The notes under the pieces are model-generated. The model searched no databases. It was given only the letters and a program-made list of their open reading frames with translations, and had not been told where the DNA came from. A DNA stretch of 64,000 bases from Doris montereyensis. Its lineage: Eukaryota; Mollusca; Gastropoda; Nudibranchia; Dorididae. Below, one piece after another: positions 23,601 to 53,284 of this stretch. The translations under genes were made by a program, and so were the position numbers. The DNA lies in NCBI GenBank assembly GCA_037039925.1, contig JAXRKP010000485.1, positions 112,001 to 176,000 on the forward strand. The letters run 5' to 3'. The stretch's first letter is position 1; every line of letters starts with the position of its first letter.

Positions 23601-25958
23601 CCCCCCCCCCCCCAGTATTATTAGTATCAGGAATGTGAAAAGATACCGAAGGTGTGGGAAACAAAACACAGCACTGTAGAAACTGGTTGCCGATTGGGCG
23701 CCGGGGGCAGCGGAAGCCTAGAATCAAGACGTCCGGCCGTCTCCGTGGAGAGAGAGTAAAACTGAACGTAGCTATGACCATATAAGGGAGATAAGTCCTT
23801 GAGCACACAGAGAGACATCAAGCAATGGAAAAATTATTATAAAATAAAGACGATTGGATGTGTAATAGGTCACTGTATGATAGGGGATAGTGCAAGCTTT
23901 CCAAAGGCATGGGCAGATCCATTTTCACTTTTGCAGGGGTGAATGAGTTATTTAGGCCTCAATGAAAGGCTATTTGTGTGTTCTTCTAAAGAATTTTCTC
24001 AAAAAGTGGTGGTATGGGTCACTTTCAATGCCGTTTTTGATCAAAAGGAATTGAATGTATCATAAATGACTTAACTTCTAAACCCCGTATTGCCAATTAC
24101 AAGTACTGAAGGGAAACAGATGAGAGATCACCCCAAGATACTTTGAACTGAAAGAAAAGTTTGCCATCACCCATCAATGTTGATAACAGTTTTGACTTTG
24201 CATTTTTGTGATGACTAATTTATAAATCACCTTTTGTTGTTATCTTTTTAAATTCCAGGTGGTCCATCCCATTTCCCTCGCAATAATCACTTTGTTATTT
24301 TTAGAAGTGTTTTCCCCTTAATTGATGAAAGGAGACTTGTCACTAAATTCAGTTTGCCATTAATGACAATTGAAGTCTGGCACTTTCATCTTTAATGAGG
24401 AATGATAGTCCTCAGCATAATTCCAGTTAAATTAGGAACAGACAATTTGCATTTTTGTGATGACTAATTTATAAATTTAAACATTTTTAATTATAATACC
24501 TTCTGTTGTTATTTTTTAAATTTTACATTATTTATAATATATAGCATTTTTTCTTGTCTTTCTCAGAATATATTGTACTCATGATTTATGGCGAATAATC
24601 ACTTTGTTATTTTTATATTGTAAAAACCTACTTCCAGATGTGATCAATTCTTGTCTATGCCCATTTCTTTAAAAAATGGTCATATAAAAGCAGTTTCATC
24701 AAAATGAAGTCAGTCAGAATCTTCGATTCAATTGATAAATCTAGTCCTAGTCCACTGTCGCCACTGCCCCTTGTCAATGTTTGACATTTGAACTGCTCAT
24801 GTTCAAATAGAATGTCCATGCTAATGACCAAAAAAGCTCGGCCCTTCTCACATTAACGGGGAAAGGTCCCATATTTAGAAAGCTAAATCCTAGCTTTACA
24901 TGGAAGTTGCAGGTCCTATTTATTTAGGAACACATTTGTTTTTTCACGGGAAGTATCACAGGTCCAAATGGTCACTGGATGGGAAGCACACCCCTATCAG
25001 CACACAGGTAAAAGGTCACATTCCGGTAACAGGTCCACAAGCTCTATATTTAGGTTAGGCTTCTTGAATGGAAATTTCCACTTTCTTACATGGTTTATGA
25101 CCTGGTTTAACCTTTGAGTTCATAATGATACAAAGCCAATGAGATTACAATTGATTTTAAACTTGTGGCTTTTCCTAGCCTCATAATCATTCATCAAAGT
25201 GACGATTCCCATTCAACACGAAACTAAGTTGATTACACGGCTATCACTGCTATTGTTTAGTCCTTAGTTTAAGTTTCTCTGTTGCAACAATGGAATATGA
25301 AACTTATTATAAATTCTCTCAATGTAGAAAATGCTATTTTGATAGCTCTTTTATCATCTGTAAACATGAACTATCCCAAGCACACTTGTTTTTTCACGCA
25401 AATGGCTGGGACAACCCTCATCGCAAAAAGGTTTTAACACCACAAGCTCTACTTAGGTTTAAATGATTAAGTGAGTTTGACAGAAATGAGACACTAGTCA
25501 CGAAACACTGGGGCAATTGGAAGAAACTCCTCTTTTATATCCCAACTTTTTCTTCTCATTTTTATAGATTTAGATCAAGATTTAGAGAAGCTAAAATGTC
25601 CCTTGCTTTGTGCTTGCCGGTGGGTGGAAGGGAAAGATATCCTATTTCAGTTTTACTTTCAACTTATCGTTGTTGGGGCATAGCACAGATCCATTATGTA
25701 ATGTTAATAAACTTGATAAGATTGAGAACTTCAATAAGAAACCAAACATTCCATTCAACATATTTTGTCAGGTCACGAGACATGGTGAAACCTGATTCAC
25801 CAAGAGTAACCAGTAAACATCAAACTGAGTAAACAACTAACAACAAAATTATAGCGAATTCATACCATACCAGCGACTACATCTTTGTGGATGTAAAATA
25901 CTTTCTTGAGAGCATTGGTCAATGCTGTGGTTCCACTGCTCTCGGGAAATGAACTCAT
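2653..25958 (-). CDS. RBBP8: CtIP/RBBP8/Sae2-family DNA end-resection protein, 12 exons
   Basis: Twelve minus-strand exons with GT-AG borders give about 1,050 codons (human CtIP is about 900). Family knowledge: CtIP is the nuclear cofactor of MRE11-RAD50-NBS1 that starts 5' resection at double-strand breaks. Seen here: a coiled coil from exons 1-3 with the zinc motif CESC (human CDRC), an RYIE box at the end of exon 4 (human HVRYIE), a long disordered Ser/Lys/Asp-rich middle, and a Sae2 domain in exons 10-12 with FPHLIVIRKK, CKLC, CSRHK and TPQHFW. Exon phases agree at most junctions, which supports the model. Odd points: several frameshifts in exons 5, 8 and 9, a UIM-like motif in exon 5, and introns filled with minisatellites. 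The family call is secure; whether the locus is intact is uncertain. Confidence 0.9.
3092..3160 (-). mobile_element. tRNA-like SINE head, family B
   Basis: Minus strand GGGGGCTCGGTGGTCCAGAG (A box) and GTGGGTTCGAGCCCCGCCA (B box). The ends cannot pair as a tRNA acceptor stem, so it is a SINE head, not a tRNA gene. Confidence 0.6.
3636..3711 (-). mobile_element. tRNA-like SINE head
   Basis: Minus strand GAGGGCGTGGTAACTGAACC and CATTGGTTCGAGCCCCAC. A and B box spacing as in tRNA-derived SINEs. Confidence 0.55.
3760..4185. repeat. 36-bp minisatellite, 12 units
   Basis: Unit AAGTGAAATATGAAACCGAC plus TCCATCACATTTAAAC. Because 36 is divisible by three, three frames stay open; none is a gene. CtIP intron 11. 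Confidence 0.95.
4279..4500. repeat. (CT)n tracts
   Basis: Several CT runs interrupted by short spacers; CtIP intron 11. Confidence 0.9.
5137..5278 (-). CDS. RBBP8: CtIP exon 11, Sae2 domain core
   Basis: It encodes YYKDLNLSEAELKYRMQVCS, then RHKEKYQAPATPQHFWSMS, matching human [20 protein letters not shown] and the following FRYIPPNTPENFW. The Thr-Pro of the human CDK site T847 is kept; the RHR motif reads RHK. The human TQ site (T859) is not present. Acceptor CTTCAG, donor GGAG/GTAAAA. Confidence 0.92.
5413..5704 (-). mobile_element. tRNA-derived SINE, family A
   Basis: Minus strand opens GGTGGCCGAGCAATTAGGCT (A box), then GGAGTTCAAATCCTAGC (B box), a body with ACTAGCTTGGGAGTAAAA, and the end GGGCCGTTACTGCCTTGAAG. 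Full length, about 290 bp. Confidence 0.85.
5733..5998 (+). mobile_element. tRNA-derived SINE, family A
   Basis: Starts GTCGGTGGCCGAGTGGTTGG and ends GGGCCTTGAAGGAACTA; the B box region is deleted. It lies 28 bp from an inverted copy. Confidence 0.8.
6154..6754. mobile_element. 601-bp TA-flanked pogo/Tigger-like non-autonomous element
   Basis: Flanked by TA on both sides. Ends are inverted repeats: CAGTCCACCAACCCACATAT at the left, and the right end reads CAGTCCAACGCTCTTATAT on the minus strand, both followed by ATCGRCATCGC. Inside, the plus-strand frame at 6438-6530 reads AEDKVCETIPYIQKMATINDFF, which resembles the C-terminal tail of pogo/Tigger transposases, known to bear PCNA-binding-like ends. 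An internally deleted transposon is the best reading. It lies in CtIP intron 10. Confidence 0.65.
6785..7078. repeat. 54-bp minisatellite, about 5 units
   Basis: Unit of type CAAGTCACATTTTGAAGAAG, AGGAAACAGAGTTCTCTCGG, AGCTCAAACGACC. Starts just after the pogo-like element. Confidence 0.9.
7120..7445. repeat. 65-bp minisatellite, about 5 units
   Basis: Unit TAACATTGTTTTGTGAGACA, GGACAATTGACAACTGCGAA, TCCTATGACAACAATTGTAA. Ends about 50 bp from CtIP exon 10. Confidence 0.92.
7493..7592 (-). CDS. RBBP8: CtIP exon 10, start of Sae2 domain with CKLC
   Basis: It encodes LPQKPAEFPHLIVIRKK followed by SERDKLQGFSCKLCYE, matching human [28 protein letters not shown]. The two cysteines are the conserved zinc-type CxxC. 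Acceptor TTGGCAG, donor GAG/GTAACA. Confidence 0.9.
7905..8550. repeat. 66-67-bp minisatellite, about 9 units
   Basis: Unit ACTTTTAATTGTCGATGAAT, GAGCTTGGATATGTAAAACT, TTTTATTATCTTTATTATGA. CtIP intron 9. Confidence 0.95.
8588..8652. repeat. (ATT)n microsatellite
   Basis: About 20 ATT units. Confidence 0.95.
8830..9275. repeat. 36-bp minisatellite, about 12 units
   Basis: Unit CAGTATCGAGCACTCCGTAA plus AAAGTCTGCATGACTT. CtIP intron 9. Confidence 0.95.
9600..9880 (+). mobile_element. tRNA-derived SINE, family A
   Basis: Best-preserved copy: ATCGGTGGCCGAGCGGTTAG (A box), GAGTTCGAATCTTAGC (B box), body, and CTTGAAGGAACTTTAC end. Related to tRNA-Leu/Ser-type heads. Confidence 0.87.
10435..11445. 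repeat. 43-bp minisatellite, about 22 units
   Basis: Unit GATTGATCAGTGCTTCTGTC, ATGATTCCATGAGAGATAAT, CGA, with many truncated units. Ends about 30 bp past CtIP exon 9. Confidence 0.95.
11473..11605 (-). CDS. RBBP8: CtIP exon 9 (frame uncertain)
   Basis: Sequence between a CTTCCTAG acceptor and a possible GCTG/GTACAG donor. It enters in phase 2 as ALNVRPSRPKEV; a second frame reads DPKRSPEFIAVSTGGGEKG and joins exon 10 in the right phase. One indel inside the exon would reconcile both. Borders are tentative. Confidence 0.45.
11647..11871 (-). CDS. RBBP8: CtIP exon 8, one frameshift
   Basis: It starts after TTTCAG in phase 1 and ends GACGC/GTGAGT. The first frame (VGRNSKHNRQKSLNDERGYD and on) hits a TGA near 11729. 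The next frame continues MTSESQGRESSRGG to KDPVNDSFDA, so a 1-nt shift lies near 11735. NDSFD is reminiscent of the NDSLEDMFD stretch in human CtIP. Confidence 0.65.
12009..12320 (+). mobile_element. tRNA-derived SINE, family A (diverged)
   Basis: Head GTGGTAACCTAGTGGTTAGG, B box GGGTTTGAATCCTAGC, diverged tail ending AGGAAGTTCACC. Contains a G9 run. Confidence 0.8.
12380..12432 (+). mobile_element. SINE head fragment, family A
   Basis: GGCGGCCGAGCGGTTAGGCT through GGGGTCATGAGG, then cut off where the LINE fragment begins. In front of CtIP exon 8 side of intron 7. Confidence 0.65.
12435..13135 (+). mobile_element. 5'-truncated LINE, 3' end (CR1/L2-like)
   Basis: Three frames together carry the C-terminal part of a non-LTR reverse transcriptase: SKIDYCNSLFYNLPDVLIHK, RIQNHAARVIL, INKRIIYKIATLCHKC, then AGPHTWNALPLSIQS. 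Frameshifts break it. The 3' tail GGGCGCTATAGAAATC plus ATT repeats is typical of such elements. In CtIP intron 7. Confidence 0.8.
13136..13437. repeat. (TAC)n imperfect microsatellite
   Basis: About 300 bp of TAC/ACT with TTC and TGA variants, directly after the LINE tail; probably grown from it. Ends about 25 bp from CtIP exon 7. Confidence 0.93.
13462..13567 (-). CDS. RBBP8: CtIP exon 7, Ser-rich
   Basis: Acceptor CTCAG, 35 codons plus one base, donor CACGG/GTAAAC. It encodes SFHSQSESLPSASISCSSRS and a basic tail. Phases agree with exons 6 and 8. Confidence 0.7.
13727..14140. repeat. 31/33-bp minisatellite, about 13 units
   Basis: Unit TGTAAAGATTTTAGGAGAAA plus TGTATATATACAT; units differ by one TA step. 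Confidence 0.95.
14702..14980 (-). mobile_element. tRNA-derived SINE, family A
   Basis: Complete copy in reverse: plus strand begins CCTTCCAGGCCACCACGG and ends GGCTAGCCACTCGGCC. In CtIP intron 6. Confidence 0.85.
15223..15405 (-). CDS. RBBP8: CtIP exon 6, acidic
   Basis: 61 codons, phase 0 to phase 0, ending TTG/GTGTGT. It holds two similar motifs, DETVAPS and EETIAPSPQ, around an acidic stretch DGSDSDDNSD. The composition is clearly coding in this frame only. The acceptor lies in a purine-rich stretch and is the weakest point. Confidence 0.65.
15655..15848. repeat. 13-bp minisatellite
   Basis: Unit GAGGAAACAGCAA, about 14 copies with GATGAAACAGCAA variants. CtIP intron 5. Confidence 0.95.
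15950..17350. repeat. 57-bp minisatellite, about 24 units
   Basis: Unit AAAGTCCCATAGGAACAAAG, ACTAGACAAACACAAGGAAA, TGACATTGAATAATATT. 57 is divisible by three, so minus-strand frames stay open for up to 200 codons; not genes. Ends about 520 bp from CtIP exon 5. Confidence 0.97.
17384..17471 (-). mobile_element. tRNA-like SINE head
   Basis: Minus strand TTAGCTTGGTTGGTCTAGCA and CGCGGGGATTGATCCCCATG; shape of a tRNA-derived A/B box pair, just beyond the 57-bp array. Confidence 0.5.
17871..19462 (-). CDS. RBBP8: CtIP exon 5, large disordered exon with frameshifts
   Basis: 1,592 nt from a TATTAG acceptor to a CAG/GTATGT donor. The coding signal is lysine/serine-rich but moves between frames: open from 19462 to about 19025, another frame to 18691, a third from about 18700 to 18257, then two more shifts before 17871. 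Residues around 18625-18561 (DDGDLQKAIKASLEES) fit a ubiquitin-interacting motif. No other known domain is seen. The shifts are probably 1-nt consensus indels, though a decaying gene is possible. Confidence 0.65.
19850..20275. repeat. 75-bp minisatellite, about 5.5 units
   Basis: Unit TAAATCATTTTTAGAATAGT, CATAAATATAATCAGTCTCT, GTTTGTAACAAAACAATCCT, then GTGCTTGTCTAATAC. It fills the short CtIP intron 4 and ends 17 bp from exon 4. Confidence 0.95.
20293..20561 (-). CDS. RBBP8: CtIP exon 4
   Basis: 269 nt, entering in phase 1 and leaving in phase 0 at GAG/GTGTTG. The last residues (KRLRLLRDGRKRSRYIE) match the conserved human NRLRRKENPHVRYIE. The upstream part is Ser/Thr/Asp-rich and unstructured. 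Confidence 0.85.
20711..20965 (+). mobile_element. tRNA-derived SINE, family A
   Basis: Starts GATGGCATTGGTGGCTGAGT, B box GGTTCAAACACTAGC, ends GGCCTTTGAAGGGACCTTTA. In CtIP intron 3. Confidence 0.83.
21088..21197 (-). CDS. RBBP8: CtIP exon 3, coiled coil with CxxC zinc motif
   Basis: It encodes AEKCESCTHFKELNKTLQ and a further helix, ending in KHL at a GTATGT donor. CESC corresponds to human CDRC, known to bind zinc in the N-terminal dimer. Two acceptors three bases apart (after 21198 or 21195, NAGNAG type) both keep frame, so one residue may vary by splicing. Confidence 0.8.
22889..22964 (-). CDS. RBBP8: CtIP exon 2, coiled coil
   Basis: It starts after CTGCAG in phase 1 and ends at CACG/GTAATA in phase 2. 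It encodes ELKAKLDTVLHENARLKQEL, a heptad-like coiled coil equal in place to the human LQVKVTKLKQER segment. Confidence 0.8.
23190..23263 (-). mobile_element. tRNA-like SINE head
   Basis: Minus strand GATGGGCGAGTGACTAAATG and TCTGGGTTTGAGCCTCAC. Weak but two-box layout is present. In CtIP intron 1. Confidence 0.45.
25871..25958 (-). CDS. RBBP8: CtIP exon 1 (start codon)
   Basis: ATG at 25958-25956 opens 29 codons (MSSFPESSGTTALTNALKK, then VFYIHKDVVA) and ends in phase 1 at a GTATGG donor. It resembles the human N-terminus, where a Ser-rich leader precedes FKDLWTKLKECHDREV, the tetramerisation helix. Exon 2 continues in the same phase. No other ATG in this frame is evident. Confidence 0.75.
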
Positions 25959-26521
25959 TTAAGACAGATTTTTTATCATTCAATAGGAAAAGGAAAGTAG
26001 ATCTATATAAATTATTATTTTAATGTTCCTCGAAGTTGCCGCCTCCTTGTTTTATCGGTCACTAAGCCCTACCAAAATAATCTTTTCGACGAAAGACTTA
26101 GATCTAGTACGAAGTGAGTACACATTTATTTTTTTATGTATTAACGAGAAATACCCTATTTTACCCTTCTTCTTCTTCTTTTCTTTTTTTCTCTTCTTCT
26201 CTTCTCTCCTCCTCATCTCATCCTCCGCCTTTTCATCACCCTCCTCTTATTCTTTATATAGGAACCTCCATTGATGAAGGATCGACCTATATGACACATA
26301 ATTCTAAATCAGTTGTGAGTTGTTTTTTCATCATTCTCAAAATGATGCCCTGTTATCCCTCGCGAGGTATATAGGCCACTGACAAGAGCTCTCCAGTGAT
26401 GTCTGTCCAGTGCCATCTTTTCCACATTTCCTCTTTGATGATCTTTTTCAACAGGATATAATTTTGCTAAGATTGACCAAAGAAAACATTTACTATCATT
26501 TAGATTTTGAACATTTATGAT

Positions 26522-26575
26522 TTATGTGATTAGAAAGGTAATGGTATATATACCATTACCTTTCCAATCACATAA
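26522..26575. repeat. 54-bp near-perfect palindrome
   Basis: Arms of 27 bases meet without spacer at 26548/26549 (centre GGTATATATACC) with one mismatched pair. It sits just beyond the 3' end of the AT-rich ORFs and could be a cruciform, terminus or bidirectional hairpin. Confidence 0.9.
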
Positions 26576-26681
26576 TATTATATATAAGATGAGGCTTATA
26601 GATAATTAACTTCATAAAGTTTTACTTCTGCTTTAGTTATTTTATCAAATACAAATCCACTACATCTTTCTTGAAAACTGT

Positions 26682-26966
26682 CTACCCATGAATTAAAATT
26701 ATTGCCAGTTTATTAAAATATCTGTTTATATTATTATTGGTCTTTATTGTGTCTATTAGATGATTATAATCAGCTTCAATTATTTGTGTTGCTAATGGAG
26801 TTCTATAATCACATGTTAAAGTTATTTGAAGTTTTACTGGAGTATTAGTTATAATAATTTTATCTTTAAGTTTATTAATATAACTAATAAGATTTTCTTC
26901 ATCTATATCATTAATAATAGATTGTTGAATAACATCACCAAATTTCTTCGTTTTTGTTGGAGCCAT
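26682..26966 (-). CDS. Unrecognised small protein in AT-rich island
   Basis: A 94-codon ORF starting MAPTKTKKFGDVIQQSI in DNA of only about 17-25% GC. A TATAAAA sequence directly abuts the ATG. After its stop, a second frame on the same strand stays open to about 26602 with a coding-like composition (includes WVDSFQERCSGFVFDK), so the gene may be frameshifted and originally about 125 residues. No family recognised. Codons are almost all A/T-ending, unlike both neighbouring genes. Confidence 0.5.
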   Translation of the reverse strand: MAPTKTKKFGDVIQQSIINDIDEENLISYINKLKDKIIITNTPVKLQITLTCDYRTPLATQIIEADYNHLIDTIKTNNNINRYFNKLAIILIHG

Positions 26967-27072
26967 TTTTATAGGATTGATTTTAGATTGATAGATGTTC
27001 TTATACTTTTATTTTTTAGTGATAATGATCAGATTGGTAATTAAGGTTTCTATCTAAAAATTCTCGATAACA

Positions 27073-27264
27073 TTATTGATATTTTTCTTTATTATTTTGA
27101 TAATGTTTTTGTTTGGCTAATCTTCTACAATCTATACATGCTAAATTTACACCCATTGGTTTTGTATTATTTTTCTGATATTCATTAAGTGTTTTAAATT
27201 TATAACATCCAGTACATTTTATTCCTCCATTTTTTAGGAATAAATTTAAAACACATTTTATCAT
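27073..27264 (-). CDS. Small zinc-ribbon-like protein in AT-rich island
   Basis: 63 codons with two CxxC pairs, CTGC and CIDC, about 25 residues apart, and a Lys/Asn/Gln-rich tail (KHYQNNKEKYQ). The layout resembles short zinc-ribbon proteins that are common in large DNA viruses and phages; that link is an inference from memory of the pattern. It lies 106 bases upstream of the second ORF on the same strand. Confidence 0.5.
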   Translation of the reverse strand: MIKCVLNLFLKNGGIKCTGCYKFKTLNEYQKNNTKPMGVNLACIDCRRLAKQKHYQNNKEKYQ

Positions 27265-27299
27265 GTTTAGAAGGTTACTACTTACCTTACTTTTTTTTT

Positions 27300-48711
<21,412 letters not shown>

Positions 48712-49481
48712 TGACAACATTTTTGAAAGATTCTTCATTTATTTCTGAGTGCAAGAAAACGTGTAAATTGTTTCTGGAAGGGAAAGAGTTGTTAATTCAT
48801 ATCTGCATATGGAAGTACTAAGGTTGTCTCCGTAACGATGAGAGTTCTCAAATTATGGACGGAAAGGGGAGAGTGTTTACATTATTGTCTCTTGTACTGT
48901 AAGAGTGCTTAAGTTACATCCCTGAATGGGATGGAGTGTTTTATTATCATTGGAAGAACATTTCATTGGTTGAATTATCTCCTGGAGATGTTGTGCTGAG
49001 AAAATTGCTACCTAGGACGTGTATACTTGGCTCTGCCTGTGTTGTCTGTTCGATTGTAACGTACAACGTACTTGGAGAGGGCTGAGGTGGAAGAATTACA
49101 CACAAAAATTTGGTTTGAAAAGAAGAAGAAAAGGCTCTGAAATTCTCATCTGGAAAGAGAATCATTTGAAGTTAGGACAAAATACCAGTGAAACTTGTGA
49201 CAACCGTAGGCCGAATTTGGTTACCATTCTTTGTGAGATTGGACAATGGACAACTGTCAATCTGATGATGATTGTAACTCCGAAATCATCAAATGTGTAG
49301 ACAATAGACAACTGTCAATTTGATGATGATGATTGTAATTCCAAAATCATCAAATGTGTAGTTAGGACATTACAACTCTGAGCTGGTGATTTGAAGGAGA
49401 ATTTATAAACTCATAAATCAGTACATGAAACGCAGTATGACACTTGAGAATGAGAATAGATTTTGCTAATGCTATCAAGTC

Positions 49482-49487
49482 AATAAA
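49482..49487 (+). terminator. Candidate ELOA poly(A) signal
   Basis: First AATAAA I see after the stop, about 770 bases downstream; another lies near 50823. Unproven. Confidence 0.25.
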
Positions 49488-50159
49488 TCACTGTTGTACT
49501 AAAACAGTCAACATTAATTGTTTAGACATGACAGGTAACTAATGAGATTTCATGGATCTTAGTTTATTTTATGCCTCAAAGGTTGTTGAGTTCATTGAAT
49601 AATGAATGCTCTTACTTTTATCCATTGTACACCTGTCATAATATTTATTATTATGATGATGACCACAGGAATGTATTTTACTCTGTGTTTGTTTTATCAG
49701 ATATCAACCGTATTTGATTTTGAATTGCATGTCTCACCCATGGCTGATGAACTACATGTTTTGGGAAATGTTTTCAATATCATATATATGTCTATATGTG
49801 AAATGTGTGTCAGGGCTTGCAACGGCTAGTGAAACGCTTGTTGCATTGGCATAACAAAACTAGGGTCTGCATGTTGTATCTTCTATACTGAATCTGGTCA
49901 AAGGGTGTCTCATTATGTATTTTGAAACATGAATTATGTACTGAAACAACTTGTGAAATTAAATATGTTTGAAATGGCTCGTGAAATATGTCTATTGAAC
50001 GTTTTGATGTGAAGTTTAAGTAAGTGCAATGATATCTCTTATGGCTCGTGAAATATGTTTTGTGGAAATGTGTCTTTTATGTTTATTTAAATGAGTGTCA
50101 TATGATGTATGTAATGGGGCGAAATCAGTCTCTTATGCATGGGTGCCAGCCAGCAATGG

Positions 50160-50335
50160 GCAGTTGGCGGATTCAGCTGGTAGGTCCTACTTCTTTCCTT
50201 TTGACTTTGACTCTGTCTTCACTTCTCTGTCAACTTAATGTTTTTCCTCATAATTCACCCTGAGATTGCCTTGTTTTAGTGTGGTGGACGGGGGTTAAAT
50301 GTCAAAGAAATCAAACAAACACAGCAGCTAGCCAG
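50160..50335 (+). mobile_element. Tail-type SINE, family C
   Basis: GGTAGGTCCTACTTCTTTCC ... AATTCACCCTGAGATTGCC ... GGACGGGGGTTAAATGTCAA. Its duplicate is at 61672-61830. Confidence 0.75.
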
Positions 50336-51264
50336 CAAGATCATGAATGCGTCTGGTTCATTTGACAAGGGACGGAAAACCTGCAGCTCCGTGCATTACA
50401 TTTAAAGTGTTTTGCAACTCGTCTTAGCTATTCCACATTCTTCAAAGGATTCGCCAGGAAAGTTCTCCGGCCAATTTTTTTCTCTTAAACTTAGTGGGGA
50501 TGAAAAAGAATAGCCGGCTCAACGAAACTGAGGATTGAAAATGCCATTTGGCTGTCTTTGCTTTCTTGTATATGGAGGTTTATATCGCATGTGTCATGTG
50601 ATCTGTGTCTTGTACCGTACATACATGCATTTTATGGTGTGTCATATGTCTCTCATTTGGTTTGTGTGATATGATATTACCTTGTCTGACTTGATTATTT
50701 AAACATGCCGTGTTGTACATTTCACATATGACAATGTGACGCTAATTCTAATGTGTTTTGAATGTGAATGTCATTCATAAAGCGGAGGAGAAATGGTAGG
50801 CTCATTCTTTGGATGATGAAACAATAAATTTAATATGCGGACATCTACTGTAGATTGACGACGGTGTATCTCGCATGAGAATCAACTTTGATCCTGCGTT
50901 GACTCTTTTGACCGTTTAAGTTTAGTGACCCTTTGTCCCTATGGTGACCCTTTGACTTCTCATGCCAGTGACAAGGAAAAAAGCGCACTTAGACACTTTC
51001 ATTAACTTGCTAATCTTTCTGTCACAGTTATTTTAATGTCAAGTATTTCTATGTGTATGATGTGGTTTGATACTCTCAGATATTCTTTGTTTTTTTATTA
51101 TTTTAAACTTGTAACTTTTAAGTCAGTTGGCACATAGTTTGTCTTACTGTATAAACACACACCCTCCTCCAAAGTATAGTAATTGTACATATACTATACT
51201 GACATGGAGTTCTGTTGAAATTGCTTGTGAGGACAAACCTCACAAAAGGTTGTGGAAGGAAAAG

Positions 51265-51362
51265 AAATGTTTACATGGATATGAATTTCACACTTGCCTT
51301 GCAATGATTGCAAATGTTTACATGGATATGAATTTCACACTTGCCTTGCAATGATTGCAAAT
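51265..51362. repeat. 47-bp direct duplication
   Basis: Two exact units of AAATGTTTACATGGATATGA, ATTTCACACTTGCCTTGCAA, TGATTGC. Also present at 62751-62851 in the duplicate. Confidence 0.95.
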
Positions 51363-52065
51363 GTTGCCAGGTGTACACGGAGGATGTTTGTACGTGTAGA
51401 GTACGAACGCTACACAATGGCCACCGTATGCCCGCGGCCACTATGCGTGTGTGAGTGACTTCCTTTTGTTTTGACATCCCTGATGATTTCCTGTTCGTTG
51501 TCGGTAATCGACATTCAAATGTCACAGTTTGAAGATTTTTTGGATTTTTTATAATTAGGTGGGCGTGACTGTTTACTACAGGGAAGACTAAGCCAACATT
51601 TTAAAATCTTCCAACCAAACACACCCCCCCCCCCCCCCCCAAATCAAATAAAAATTCTTTTGGCCTTCAGAAAGATTTCATTTAGTTTTAACTACCAAGC
51701 AAACAATTGATACAAAACCACTATTAAACATAAGTAACAAATGACATATTTTAAAGAACAAATGACAAATGGCCACAAAGGCCGTCGTAAAAACCAAAGG
51801 ACGTATGGGGCATGCATTCATATTCAGTGGCCGAGGTCAGAAGCCGTGGCTGTGCCGACCCGTAATACCGTATTGCCGGCCTGGTCGTTGTGACAGGGCA
51901 ATGTGCTGTGGTTGCACGGTTACCTGCACGCATTCACTTCCTTCGCCAGCCAGTAACGTTGTTGTAGCATCGATACCACCATCAATTCTATGGGGTATTT
52001 TATGATAAGTGTACGTGTATGTACTACGTAAACTGACATTGAAGATTGGAGTTAAAAGATAATCG

Positions 52066-52091
52066 TGTGTGTGTGTGTGTGTGTGTGTGTC
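52066..52091. repeat. (GT)n microsatellite
   Basis: About 13 GT units; shorter at 63522-63542 in the duplicate. Confidence 0.95.
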
Positions 52092-52204
52092 ATCTTATGA
52101 AATGGTACATAAGTTTATATGTGTGATCTGATATGCAAAGTGATAGTTTCTGTTGATTGAAGGTAATTAGTATTAGTATTACATGTATTAGTATTATTAA
52201 TGAC

Positions 52205-52365
52205 CCTGCATGAAATCTGGCAGGTGTTGCCGGCAGCTCCTTTTTCTTTCCTTTCCTTCTTTTCACCCGTATTTTGTCTTGCTGTTTTCCTCTTAATTCA
52301 CCCCAAGATCACTGCAATGGTGGATGGGGTAAATGTCGATGAAACAAATCAATGAAACAAAGCAT
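52205..52365 (+). mobile_element. Tail-type SINE, family C
   Basis: CTTGCTGTTTTCCTCTTAAT then CACCCCAAGATCACTGCAAT and GGTGGATGGGGTAAATG. Its duplicate is at 63665-63805. Confidence 0.75.
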
Positions 52366-52394
52366 GAAACCTGACAAACATTTGCATGTATCTT

Positions 52395-53200
52395 CTTCTC
52401 ACAATTTAGGTGAAAATCAACTGAATACATGGTTGCATTTGAGTGGAATTTAGCTGAATTAATACTTAGATTTAGGTGGAAATCAATTGAATACATGGTT
52501 GCATTTGAGTGGAATTTAGGTGAATTAATACTTAAATTTAGGTGGAAATCAATTGAATACATGGTTGCATTTGAGTGGAATTTAGCTGAATTAATACTTA
52601 GATTCAAGTGAAAATCAACTGAATACATGGTTGCATTTGAGTTGAATTTAGCTGAATTAATACTTAAATTTAGGTGGAAATCAATTGAATACATGGTTGC
52701 ATTTGAGTGGAATTTAGCTGAATTAATACTTAGATTCAAGTGAAAATCAACTGAATACATGGTTGCATTTGAGTTGAATTTAGCTGAATTAATACTTAAA
52801 TTTAGGTGGAAATCAATTGAATACATGGTTGCATTTGAGTGGAATTTAGCTGAATTAATACTTAAATTTAGGTGGAAATCAACTGAATACATGGTTGCAT
52901 TTGAGTTGAATTTAGCTGAATTAATACTTAAATTTAGGTGGAAATCAACTGAATACAGGGTTGCATTTGAGTTGAATTTAGCTGAATTAATACTTAAATT
53001 TAGGTGGAAATCAATTGAATACATGGTTGCATTTGGGTTGAATTTATTGAATTAATACTTAAATTTAGGTGGAAATCAACTGAATACATGGTGGAATTTA
53101 GCTAAATTAATACTTAGATTTAGGTGAAAATCAACTGAATACATGGTTGCATTTGAGTGGAATTTAGCTGAATTAATACTAAGATTTAAGTGAAAATCAA
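52395..53200. repeat. 66-bp minisatellite, about 12 units
   Basis: Unit GGTGGAAATCAATTGAATAC, ATGGTTGCATTTGAGTGGAA, TTTAGCTGAATTAATACTTA, GATTTA. Open in several frames since 66 is divisible by three; the 243-codon minus-strand ORF is not a gene. Confidence 0.96.
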
Positions 53201-53284
53201 CGGTAAATGATAATAATTAGTATAAATGATTTCATTTGGGTAGATTTGATCAGATAAGTACTTGTTTTTGGGTGGAAACTTATT

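Larger units (their letters stand above)
20966..25870. other. CtIP introns 1-3, otherwise featureless
   Basis: Apart from exons 2 and 3, an (AAT)n at 21985-22015, a tRNA-like head and a C15 run at 23600, I see nothing. Near 24.9 and 25.4 kb two related stretches share CACATTTGTTTTTTCACG-like and CCACAAGCTCTA sequence, suggesting an old repeat. The frames at 25596-25832 have no family I know. Confidence 0.4.
49500..52200. other. ELOA downstream flank, no gene recognised
   Basis: Unique sequence apart from a family C SINE, a 47-bp duplication and a C-run at 51626. The whole stretch is repeated, nearly identical, at 61.0-63.6 kb. Short ORFs here have no recognisable domain. Confidence 0.5.

Noticed and set aside
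52293..53024. 243-codon minus-strand ORF with 22-residue repeats
   Set aside because: Read-through of the 66-bp minisatellite; plus strand is equally open.
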